DNA from: an uncultured Oscillospiraceae bacterium
Lineage (GTDB): Bacteria; Bacillota; Clostridia; Oscillospirales; Ruminococcaceae
Reading direction: 5' to 3'
NCBI GenBank assembly: GCA_958403605.1
Contig: CATXYA010000010.1
Coordinates: 1-13,288 of the forward strand
Length of the DNA stretch: 13,288 nt
Made by a program: the position numbers and the translations under genes. The notes beneath the pieces were generated by a model, which ran no database searches, was not told the origin of the DNA, and saw only the letters and a list, made by a program, of their open reading frames with translations. Numbering within the stretch: the stretch's first letter is position 1; the number at the start of each line of letters is the position of its first letter. Below, piece by piece: positions 7,100-13,288 of the stretch.

Positions 7100-9649
7100 A
7101 TGTATCAGGCCATCCACCATGACGGCACAGCTCCGCTGACGGACGTGCCCCGCTATCTTGCCCGGCACGAGGTGGTGTACGGGCGGCCCGCGCTGCGGCC
7201 TTATGACGGCCTGCCTCTGGGCAACGGCCACATGGGCGGCCTTTTATACCACACGCCCCAGGGCCTCGCCCTGCAGCTGAACCACACTGACGCCATCGAT
7301 TTCGCCCCCGACGGGCCCTTGCAGGCCTGGGCCTGGGAGGCGGAGGAGCACGGCACCGCGCCCGTGGCCTGCGGCCACGTGGCGCTCGAAAGCGATCTGC
7401 CCTGCTGCGATTGGCCCTATCTGCAAGCCTATGAAGAGCGCCTGCGCCTGGCGGATGCCTGCGTCGAGGGCCGGGCCGAAACACCCTTTTCCCAGGTGCA
7501 GTGGCGGGCCTTTGTCAGCGAGGACGCGGACACGGCGGCGTTTTCCATCACGGCCCGGCAACCAGAACCCGCCGCCTGGACGGTAAAGCTGGACCGCTGG
7601 CCCAGCATGAATTTCTTCCACCATTACGAACAGGTGAAGCCCCTGTGGGAAAAGAACCTGGACGCCGTGCATCTATGCCAGGAGGGCGACGCCCTGGTGC
7701 TGGCGCAGGACTTGGGCCGCTGCCAGGTGGCGCTGGCTGCGCGGGTCCTGGGCGAAGAGGCCCAGCCGCTGCTGCTGCACAGCCGGGGCGGCGCTTTCCG
7801 TTTGCCCCGGCAGGCGGCACACCGGTTCACCCTGCTCGTCAGCACCGCCGTCACGGAGGACGGTGCCGACCCGGTGCCCCTGGCCCTGGCGAAGCTGGAG
7901 CGGGCCGTGCAAACGGACCTCTTCCCCGCCCACACGGCGCGCTGGCACGATTTTTGGCAGCGCAGCTTTTTGCATTTGGCCCAGGAGGACTATCTGGAAA
8001 ACCTGTGGTATCTGCACCTGTACCAGCTGAATTCCTGCGGGCGCGGGCGCTATCCCGCCCTGTTCGGCGGGCTGTGGACTTGGTTCCGCGACAGCCGCAA
8101 CTGGGGGCATTATTATCACTGGAACCACCAGCAGACGCTGTGGGGCCTGCTGCCCGCCGGGCATCCGGAGCTGTGTGAAAACACGCTGCGGTACCGCTGG
8201 GACATGCTGCCCCAGGCCCGGGCGGACGCGTGCCGTCTCTTCGGCGCACAGGGCGCTTTTTTCTCCGACGTGTCCAACCTCAACGGCTGGAACGCCATCG
8301 AACCGGACACCGTGCGCAACTGCTGCGTGGGGGCGCAGATCGCGCTGGAATTCTACCGCTATTACCGCTATACGGAGGACGCCGCCTTTTTGCGGGAACG
8401 CGCCCTGCCCCTGATGTGCGTCTGCGCCGACTTTTACCGCGCGCTGCTGGACGAGGACGGCACCCCGCGCAGCGGCGCCACCGCCTATGAAAGCTATTGG
8501 AACCTGCGGGAAACGCTGCCCGATTGGGCCAACCTTTCGGCGCTGCTGCGCGCCATCCTGGACGCCGGCCCCGCCGCGGGGCTGGCGGAGACAGAGCTGG
8601 CTCCCTATGCGGCGCTGCTGACAGCCCTGCCGCAGCCCGCCACCGAAACGGTGGAGCAGGACGGCGAGACGCTGGAGATCTTCTGCGCGGGGCGGCGCTG
8701 GGACGGCGCGCCCGTGCACTATGCCGAAGGGCGCTATCCTCTTTCCCCCTTCCCCGCCACTTTGCTGGCCCCGGTGTGGCCCGCGGGCCTCATCGGCCTA
8801 GCAGACGCGGGCACGCCCGCCTTCCGCGTGGCGCAAAATACCGTGCGGGTGCTGCTGGCGCGGGAAATTTACCAGGCCGGGCCTTTGGGCTGCTGCGGCC
8901 ACACCCCCGCGCCCCTGGCCGCGGCGCGCGTGGGGCTGGCCGGGGACGTTTGGAAGGTCCTGCGCAAATTTGCCGAGACCTACCAGGTGTTCCCCAGCGG
9001 GCTGATGCACTTTGCGGACATTTCGCAAAACCAGCAGTGGAGCCCGGTGGACCGACCCCGCGTGCTTGCGCGGGACGCGGACGCCACCCAGTGGGAGGAG
9101 CTGCACGAAAAGTCCCTGGGCTGCCGCACCGAGCTTGCCAGCGAATGGTTCCTGCATTGTTATTTCGAGGCCGCGGCCAATCTTTTGGCTGGCGTCAACG
9201 AATCGCTGCTGCAAAGCAGGGACGGCGTGGTGCGGGTATTCCCGGCGCTGCCTGCCGGGCGCACGGCCATGTTCACCCTGTGGGCCGAGGGCGGCCTGCG
9301 TATCACCAGCGAAGCCGCAGCGGACGATGTGCGCTATGTCTTTTTGGAGCGCATGAGCGCAGACGCGCGGCCCTGCCTGCTGGCGGACCCCTGGCCCGGC
9401 CAAGCGGTCACTGTGCGTCTGGCAAAAGACGGCGGCGCGCCGGTTCCCTTTGTCCGCGAGGACGGGCTGCTGCGCTTCAGCGTGGCGCCGGCGGAGCCCG
9501 TGCTGTGCTGCCGCAGTGAATTCCCGCCCGAATGCTACTACCACACCCCCTTTCCCAACCGGCGCGCCGAGGGCGTGAAAACGCTGGGCCGCGCCCGCCT
9601 GGGCCTGCCCCCGCTGTGGGGCGCCGAGACATTCCCGGCTGCTCTGTAA
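7100..9649 (+). CDS. GH95-like (alpha/alpha)6 glycoside hydrolase
   Basis: Large protein of 849 residues. The N-terminal segment DGLPLGNGHMGGLLY matches the PLGNGRLG signature of GH95-type N-domains. The toroid domain has FGGLWTWFRD (from F322) and NWGHYYHWNHQQTLW (H340, N342), similar to the FQG.WN and YHxNxN region of GH95. AYESYW places E464 where GH95 has its SPE general acid. The C-terminal LLQSRDGVVRVFPALPAG matches the usual GH95 tail. The second Asn of the HxNxN motif is replaced, and the FQIDGNFG segment is not recognisable, so the specificity is probably not classical alpha-fucosidase. No signal peptide is present: a cytoplasmic enzyme for an imported glycan. The start ATG 7100 has AAAGGAG overlapping the stop of the PHP gene. 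A related six-hairpin family is the alternative. Confidence 0.8.
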   Translation: MYQAIHHDGTAPLTDVPRYLARHEVVYGRPALRPYDGLPLGNGHMGGLLYHTPQGLALQLNHTDAIDFAPDGPLQAWAWEAEEHGTAPVACGHVALESDLPCCDWPYLQAYEERLRLADACVEGRAETPFSQVQWRAFVSEDADTAAFSITARQPEPAAWTVKLDRWPSMNFFHHYEQVKPLWEKNLDAVHLCQEGDALVLAQDLGRCQVALAARVLGEEAQPLLLHSRGGAFRLPRQAAHRFTLLVSTAVTEDGADPVPLALAKLERAVQTDLFPAHTARWHDFWQRSFLHLAQEDYLENLWYLHLYQLNSCGRGRYPALFGGLWTWFRDSRNWGHYYHWNHQQTLWGLLPAGHPELCENTLRYRWDMLPQARADACRLFGAQGAFFSDVSNLNGWNAIEPDTVRNCCVGAQIALEFYRYYRYTEDAAFLRERALPLMCVCADFYRALLDEDGTPRSGATAYESYWNLRETLPDWANLSALLRAILDAGPAAGLAETELAPYAALLTALPQPATETVEQDGETLEIFCAGRRWDGAPVHYAEGRYPLSPFPATLLAPVWPAGLIGLADAGTPAFRVAQNTVRVLLAREIYQAGPLGCCGHTPAPLAAARVGLAGDVWKVLRKFAETYQVFPSGLMHFADISQNQQWSPVDRPRVLARDADATQWEELHEKSLGCRTELASEWFLHCYFEAAANLLAGVNESLLQSRDGVVRVFPALPAGRTAMFTLWAEGGLRITSEAAADDVRYVFLERMSADARPCLLADPWPGQAVTVRLAKDGGAPVPFVREDGLLRFSVAPAEPVLCCRSEFPPECYYHTPFPNRRAEGVKTLGRARLGLPPLWGAETFPAAL

Positions 9650-9652
9650 AAC

Positions 9653-9681
9653 AAAAAGGACGGTCTGTGACCGTCCTTTTT
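9653..9681. terminator. Terminator of the PHP/glycoside hydrolase transcript
   Basis: AAAAAGGACGGTC at 9653-9665 pairs perfectly over 13 bases with 9669-9681 around a TGT loop. The right arm ends in five T. It starts 4 bases after the hydrolase stop codon. The symmetric A and T ends make it usable from both sides. Confidence 0.92.
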
Positions 9682-9695
9682 GATTGCTCCGCAAT

Positions 9696-9720
9696 AAAAA
9701 ATAGCCGGAGGCTATTTTTT
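9696..9720. terminator. Bidirectional terminator shared by the convergent operons
   Basis: AAAAAATAGCC at 9696-9706 pairs perfectly with 9710-9720 around a GGA loop, with six A on one side and six T on the other. On the minus strand it overlaps the stop codon of the NamZ-like gene (9719-9721) and would end that operon. On the plus strand it backs up the hairpin at 9653. Confidence 0.9.
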
Positions 9721-10867
9721 ATGGATACATCTGCGCCTCCCGCCACCAGGGCAGGTAGGCCTGCGTCCCCGCCGCGATGACGGCTTCCGCCTCCGCCCGC
9801 GTCACGCCCGGACGGCGCAGCAGCGGCGAGCCGAACAGCAGGTCCATTGTAAAATCGCCCACCTCATGCCGGGGCGGTGTGAACGCGAACTGCGCCCCGC
9901 TCTGCGCCTGGGCCGTCAGCACCATGGCCGCGCCCAGCGCCACCGGGCGCACGGCCCGGGCGTCCGTGACGTGCACCTGGACCCCGTGGCACAGCTGCCC
10001 CGCGTGCTTGTGGAACATAGGGATGAAGCTGGCCGGGCGGAAACGCACGCCGGGGCAGTTTTGCGCCTCCAGCGCCGCCGCAAAGGCCCGCGCGTCCAGC
10101 CAGGGCGCGCCGATTAGCTCGAACGGGCGCGTGGTGCCCCGCCCCTCGGAGAGGTTGGTGCCCTCAAACAGGCAGGTGCCGTTGTACAGCAGCGCGGCGT
10201 CCGGCGAGGCGATGTTGGGGCTGGGATTAATCCAGGGCAGGCCGGTGTCCTGCCACAGCATCTCCCGCCGCCAGCCCGCCAGCGGCACCACCTCCAGCTT
10301 GGCCCCCAAATGAAAGCGCCGGTTCAGCAGCCGCGCCAGCTCGCCGCAGGTGAGGGCATAGCGCTGAGGGATGTCGTACATGCCGATGAAGGACCGGCAG
10401 CCGTCCTGCAGCGCCGTGCCCTCGGGGGCAAAGCCGCCCGTGGGGTTGGGCCGGTCCAGCACCACAACGGGGATGCCCTGCCGCGCGCAGGCCTGCATGC
10501 AGTTCGTTAAGGAATAGAGGTACGTGTAATAGCGCGAGCCCACGTCCTGGATGTCGAACACCAGCAGGTCGATGTCCCGCAGATCCGCGGGCCGCGGGGC
10601 GCGGTTTTCGCCGTAGATGCTGTACACAGGCACGCCCGTGGCAAAGTCGGTGTAGGGGGCTACGCTTTGGCCGTCCTGCTGGTCGCCGCGCACACCGTGC
10701 TCGGGCGCGTACAGCGCCGTCAGCCGAAACCCCCGCGCCAGCTTGTCCGCGGTGGCGGAAAGGTCGCGCAGAACGCCCGAGGGGTTGGTGACAAGGCCCA
10801 GCCGTTTGCCGCGGAAGAGGGCCGCGTATTCCCCGATGCGGTCAGCGCCGCAAAGCACCTGTGTCAT
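9719..10867 (-). CDS. DUF1343/NamZ-like exo-beta-N-acetylmuramidase (GH171 type)
   Basis: Protein of 382 residues. Family motifs are complete: RLGLVTNPSGV (22-32), ALYAPEHGVRGD (51-62, E56), VFDIQDVGSRYYTY (103-116), VVLDRPNP (135-142), and INPSPNIASPDAALLYNGT (213-231) followed by CLFEGTNLSEGRGTTRPFE (232-250). NamZ enzymes such as Bacillus subtilis YbbC release MurNAc from the non-reducing end of peptidoglycan sugar chains or of MurNAc-GlcNAc. The known Bacillus enzyme is exported; this one starts MTQVLCGADRIG without any signal peptide and should be cytoplasmic. It is the last gene of the minus-strand operon, 13 bases after the deacetylase-like gene, with AAAGG 9 bases before ATG 10867. 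The bidirectional hairpin overlaps its stop. Family membership is secure; the exact substrate is inferred. Confidence 0.9.
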   Translation of the reverse strand: MTQVLCGADRIGEYAALFRGKRLGLVTNPSGVLRDLSATADKLARGFRLTALYAPEHGVRGDQQDGQSVAPYTDFATGVPVYSIYGENRAPRPADLRDIDLLVFDIQDVGSRYYTYLYSLTNCMQACARQGIPVVVLDRPNPTGGFAPEGTALQDGCRSFIGMYDIPQRYALTCGELARLLNRRFHLGAKLEVVPLAGWRREMLWQDTGLPWINPSPNIASPDAALLYNGTCLFEGTNLSEGRGTTRPFELIGAPWLDARAFAAALEAQNCPGVRFRPASFIPMFHKHAGQLCHGVQVHVTDARAVRPVALGAAMVLTAQAQSGAQFAFTPPRHEVGDFTMDLLFGSPLLRRPGVTRAEAEAVIAAGTQAYLPWWREAQMYP

Positions 10868-10880
10868 ACCGCGCCGCCTT

Positions 10881-11579
10881 TCAAAGATCCGTCAGCGCGG
10901 CGCACTTGGCCCGGCTGAACTGCTCGCGCACCATGAAGGCCTGGGCGCGGGAAAACCCGCTCTCACAGCCGCGGCAGATGCTGAGCGCGTCGTAATATTC
11001 GAGATACCGGTAATCCGTGCTGTGCGTGACGAACCAGTGCTTCGCCACCTCCCGGCGCCACAGCTCAGCCCCCTGGGAGATACCCACATAGAGGTAAGGA
11101 TGAAAATCCCTGGCGTCCTCCCAGTTCTCGGCAAAATACAGCTTGGGGCAGGCGTGGGCGGGCGCGGGGCGCACAAACCCGGCGTTGCCCGCGTAATAGC
11201 GCGCGTCGCTGACGATGCGGTTGGTGTTGGCGTGGTCCTTGTGCACGCTCTCGCGCCAATGGGTGATCATGGCGTCGGGGCGCACCTCCCGGATGAGGTC
11301 GCACACCTGCCACACGGTCTCCTCGTCATAGCGCAGCATGCCGTCTTCGTGGTCCAGCACGATGGCCCTGCGGCCCAGGGCCCTGGCAAAGCCCTCGGCC
11401 TCCGCCACCTTTTGGCGGCGGTATTCCGCCACCGTCAGGTCCGGCGGATTGCCCTTTTCCCCGGCGGTGAGCGCCAGGGTGACGATGGTATCGCCCCGCA
11501 GGGCGTGGGAAGCCAGCACGCCGCCGCACGTCAGCTCCATATCGCCGATGTGCGCGCCGATGGCTAAGATCGTTGCCAT
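10881..11579 (-). CDS. PIG-L/LmbE-family deacetylase-like protein
   Basis: Protein of 232 residues with the PIG-L fold signature: ILAIGAHIGDMELTCGG at the N-terminus, LTAGEKG, the THW..S.HKDH segment and HWFVTHSTDY near the C-terminal part. PIG-L enzymes are zinc amidases that remove acetyl from N-acetylglucosaminyl compounds. The canonical AHPDDE reads AHIGDME here: H10 and D13 (metal ligands) are kept, but the first Asp, the usual catalytic base, is G12. Activity may therefore be altered or rely on another residue. The start ATG (11579-11577) has AGGTGG at 11586-11591, six bases away, inside the upstream acetyltransferase gene; only one base separates the two genes. Its place between an acetyltransferase, an amino-sugar kinase and a NamZ hydrolase suggests amino-sugar processing. 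No signal peptide, so cytoplasmic. Confidence 0.85.
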   Translation of the reverse strand: MATILAIGAHIGDMELTCGGVLASHALRGDTIVTLALTAGEKGNPPDLTVAEYRRQKVAEAEGFARALGRRAIVLDHEDGMLRYDEETVWQVCDLIREVRPDAMITHWRESVHKDHANTNRIVSDARYYAGNAGFVRPAPAHACPKLYFAENWEDARDFHPYLYVGISQGAELWRREVAKHWFVTHSTDYRYLEYYDALSICRGCESGFSRAQAFMVREQFSRAKCAALTDL

Positions 11580-11580
11580 A

Positions 11581-12576
11581 TCATTCCACCTCTTTCTCCA
11601 TCACTGCAAAGCTGCGGGCGACGGTAAAACCCACGGACTGGTACAAGTGCAGCGCCGGATTGCCCTCGTCCGTAAACAGGGTGCTGTACTGCGCGCCGAT
11701 GACCTGGAATTCCGCCATCAGGCGGTGGAACAGCACCGTGGCGATGCCGCGGCGCCCGTACGCGGGGTGGGTGGCGATGCCGTTGAACCAGCCGCGGCCG
11801 CTGGGCTCTTTGTCGATGGGCCCGGCAAAGCCAACGATGGCGCCGCCGTCCGCCGCGACGAGCACGGGCAGCGGCACACTGCGCGCGGCGTTGTCGCGCA
11901 TGGTCTGCCGCCACACCTCGCCGTGCAGCGCGTCAAACAGCGCCTCAAACCCGTGGTGGCGCGCCGGATCGTACAATTCGACGGCGATGCCCTGGGCCGC
12001 TAGGCGCGCCTGCTTTTGCAGCACGGCCTCCCCGAGCGCAAAATCCGCCAGCGGCAGGTACAGGCCGTCCTCCACCCGGAGCGTGCGGTAGCCGCGGGCC
12101 GTGAAAAAGGCAAAGGCCGCGCTGTCCCGGTCCACACCCGGAGCGTTGTTGTGCCGGGCGCCGCCGCTGCCCGGCACCTCCCAGGGGAGGGCCAGCGGGT
12201 TGCGGTAGGTGATGGCCGCGCGGCGTTTGCCCACGGCGGCGAAACGGTGCTCCAGCTCCGCCAGCAGCGCCGTGGCGACGCCCCGGCGGCGGCAGTCCGG
12301 TGCGGTGAGCACCATGGTGAGGTAAGCGGGGGTGTTTTCGAAATCCTCCCCCTGCAGATAGCGCCGTTTCAAAAGGCCTGCCGCAAAACCCACCAACGCC
12401 TCCCCCTCTTTGGCGGCGAGGATGTATTCCTCGCTGGCCTGGGGATGCTGCCAGAAGGTGCTGCGAAAGCCGTCCTCCGTCAGCGGAGCATACACCATGT
12501 CGCCCGCGCGGGCGCACGCGTTCCACAGCGCCGCGGCGGCGGGGATGTCGTGCTGGGAAAATGTCGTGATCTTCAT
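11581..12576 (-). CDS. Tandem-GNAT acetyltransferase-like protein
   Basis: Protein of 331 residues with two GNAT (acetyl-CoA dependent N-acetyltransferase) domains. The first spans about residues 1-170, with the acetyl-CoA loop CRRRGVATALLAELE (R96, G99, A101) and an AFFTARGYRTL end strand. The second spans about 195-331, with YGRRGIATVLFHRLM (273-287) and the typical ALHLYQSVGF segment (308-317). The start ATG at 12576-12574 overlaps the TGA of the kinase gene as ATGA. No strong ribosome site precedes it, so translation probably depends on coupling to the kinase. The in-frame ATG at 12705 lies deep inside the kinase gene and is rejected. The substrate is unknown; an amino sugar is suggested only by the neighbours. 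Confidence 0.88.
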   Translation of the reverse strand: MKITTFSQHDIPAAAALWNACARAGDMVYAPLTEDGFRSTFWQHPQASEEYILAAKEGEALVGFAAGLLKRRYLQGEDFENTPAYLTMVLTAPDCRRRGVATALLAELEHRFAAVGKRRAAITYRNPLALPWEVPGSGGARHNNAPGVDRDSAAFAFFTARGYRTLRVEDGLYLPLADFALGEAVLQKQARLAAQGIAVELYDPARHHGFEALFDALHGEVWRQTMRDNAARSVPLPVLVAADGGAIVGFAGPIDKEPSGRGWFNGIATHPAYGRRGIATVLFHRLMAEFQVIGAQYSTLFTDEGNPALHLYQSVGFTVARSFAVMEKEVE

Positions 12577-13288
12577 GCTTGTCGTGTTTCCCGGTAAAAC
12601 CAGAGGGCGCCTTCCTCCGCCCGCACCGCGCTGTGCGCCGCGGGAGTGGCCCCCGGCGCCAAGCGCGCAAGTTTTCTCCAAAAGGCCGCGGCCACAGGCG
12701 GGCATTTTTCCAAAATACTGCCCGAGACCGCCACGGGGAACTGCGTCAGCTCCAGGCGCCGGGCCGTGCCCGCGGCCATGGCCGCCAGATCCTCCCCCGC
12801 CTGCCGCAAAATGTTGTCCGCCGCCGCGTCCTGCCCGGCGAACTGCTGTGCCAAAGGTGCCAGCGCGGCCAGTTCGCCTTTCGCCGCGCCGTAGACAAAG
12901 CGCGGCACCAGCAGCGGCGTTTCACACCCGGTCCGGCGCAGCACAGCTTCTTCCAAGACCGATAAGGGCCGCCCCGCATCCCAGGCCGCCGTCACCTGCC
13001 GCAGCAGCGCCAGGGCAATGGCGGTGCCGCTGCCCCGGTCGTCCAGCAAATGGCCCCAGCCGCCCTGGCTGGCGCAGCGGTTCCCCGCCTTGCCGTAGGC
13101 CACCGACCCCGTGCCTGCGATCACCAGCACGCCGTCCTGTCCCTGCAGCTTGGCATACAGGGCCAGCAGGCCGTCGTCTACGGCCCGGACGCCGCAGCCG
13201 TACCGGGCGCGCAGCGTTTCCGCCAGCTGCGGCCCCAGCCCCGCGCCGCGCAGGCCCGCGGCCCCCACGGCGACATAGCGGCAGCCGG
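12573..13288 (-). CDS. BadF/BadG-type amino-sugar kinase (NagK/MurK-like), N-terminus outside the window
   Basis: The gene enters from the right edge and ends at TGA 12575-12573, leaving about 238 visible codons. The frame is open to the edge (GCRYVAVGAAGLRGAG), so the GTG near 13268 is not the real start. Visible motifs of the BadF/BadG/BcrA/BcrD kinase/ATPase family are AVDDGLLALY, the nucleotide-binding VLVIAGTGSVAYG (GTGS at about 13104-13115), and QGGWGHLLDDRGSGTAIA. VAVSGSILEKCP near the end is also typical. Members next to cell-wall-sugar genes are GlcNAc or MurNAc/GlcNAc kinases. The first phosphate loop lies outside the window. It is the most upstream visible gene of the minus-strand operon, with a 4-base overlap to the acetyltransferase. 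Phosphorylation of a NamZ-released sugar is the natural reading. Other BadF-type substrates cannot be excluded. Confidence 0.85.
   Translation of the reverse strand, partial: GCRYVAVGAAGLRGAGLGPQLAETLRARYGCGVRAVDDGLLALYAKLQGQDGVLVIAGTGSVAYGKAGNRCASQGGWGHLLDDRGSGTAIALALLRQVTAAWDAGRPLSVLEEAVLRRTGCETPLLVPRFVYGAAKGELAALAPLAQQFAGQDAAADNILRQAGEDLAAMAAGTARRLELTQFPVAVSGSILEKCPPVAAAFWRKLARLAPGATPAAHSAVRAEEGALWFYRETRQA

Noticed and set aside
8797..9694. Minus-strand open frame of about 298 codons opposite the end of the glycoside hydrolase
   Set aside because: It crosses the terminator hairpin, shows no domain, and mirrors a gene with clear GH95-like C-terminal motifs.
12577..12705. Upstream ATG at 12705 for the tandem-GNAT gene
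   Set aside because: It would overlap the kinase reading frame by 130 bases and add a Gly/Arg-rich segment foreign to GNAT proteins. The ATGA overlap start is typical of operons.

Overview
This is a high-GC (roughly 65 % by eye) bacterial window. The gene types point to a Gram-positive member of the Clostridia, probably a gut Oscillospiraceae/Ruminococcaceae-like organism. The pointers are an AraC-type regulator with a YesM-type sensor kinase, a lipobox-bearing solute-binding protein with two CUT1 permeases and no ATPase beside them, strong AGGAGG ribosome sites, and compact rho-independent terminators. The species cannot be named from the sequence alone.

The window holds two convergent gene groups. 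The plus-strand group (1-9649) starts with the C-terminal end of an AraC-family DNA-binding protein, probably a YesN-type response regulator. It overlaps a YesM/LytS-type sensor histidine kinase that starts at TTG and ends at a strong terminator. After a 204-base promoter region come a solute-binding lipoprotein, an internal hairpin/T-tract attenuator, and two CUT1 sugar-permease subunits closed by a strong terminator. A 449-base hairpin-dense noncoding stretch follows. Then come a PHP-domain metallo-phosphoesterase-like protein and a large GH95-like (alpha/alpha)6 glycoside hydrolase, separated by 12 bases. Neither enzyme has a visible export signal, so they probably act in the cytoplasm on an imported glycan.

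Two back-to-back hairpins (9653-9720) separate the two groups. The minus-strand group, read from right to left, is a BadF/BadG-type amino-sugar kinase (cut by the window end), a tandem-GNAT protein, a PIG-L/LmbE-type deacetylase-like protein, and a DUF1343/NamZ-type exo-beta-N-acetylmuramidase. These genes overlap or lie 1-13 bases apart and look like one operon. The combination of a MurNAc-releasing hydrolase, an amino-sugar kinase, a deacetylase fold and an acetyltransferase suggests salvage of peptidoglycan-derived amino sugars. The NamZ-like enzyme lacks a signal peptide, so it would act on imported disaccharides. Joining the two groups into one sense-import-degrade system is an inference; the importer's substrate is not readable from sequence.

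The most useful second looks are the intracellular NamZ/kinase/deacetylase/acetyltransferase operon, the altered metal-site motif in the PIG-L protein, the divergent GH95-like enzyme paired with a PHP protein, and the hairpin-rich intergenic region.
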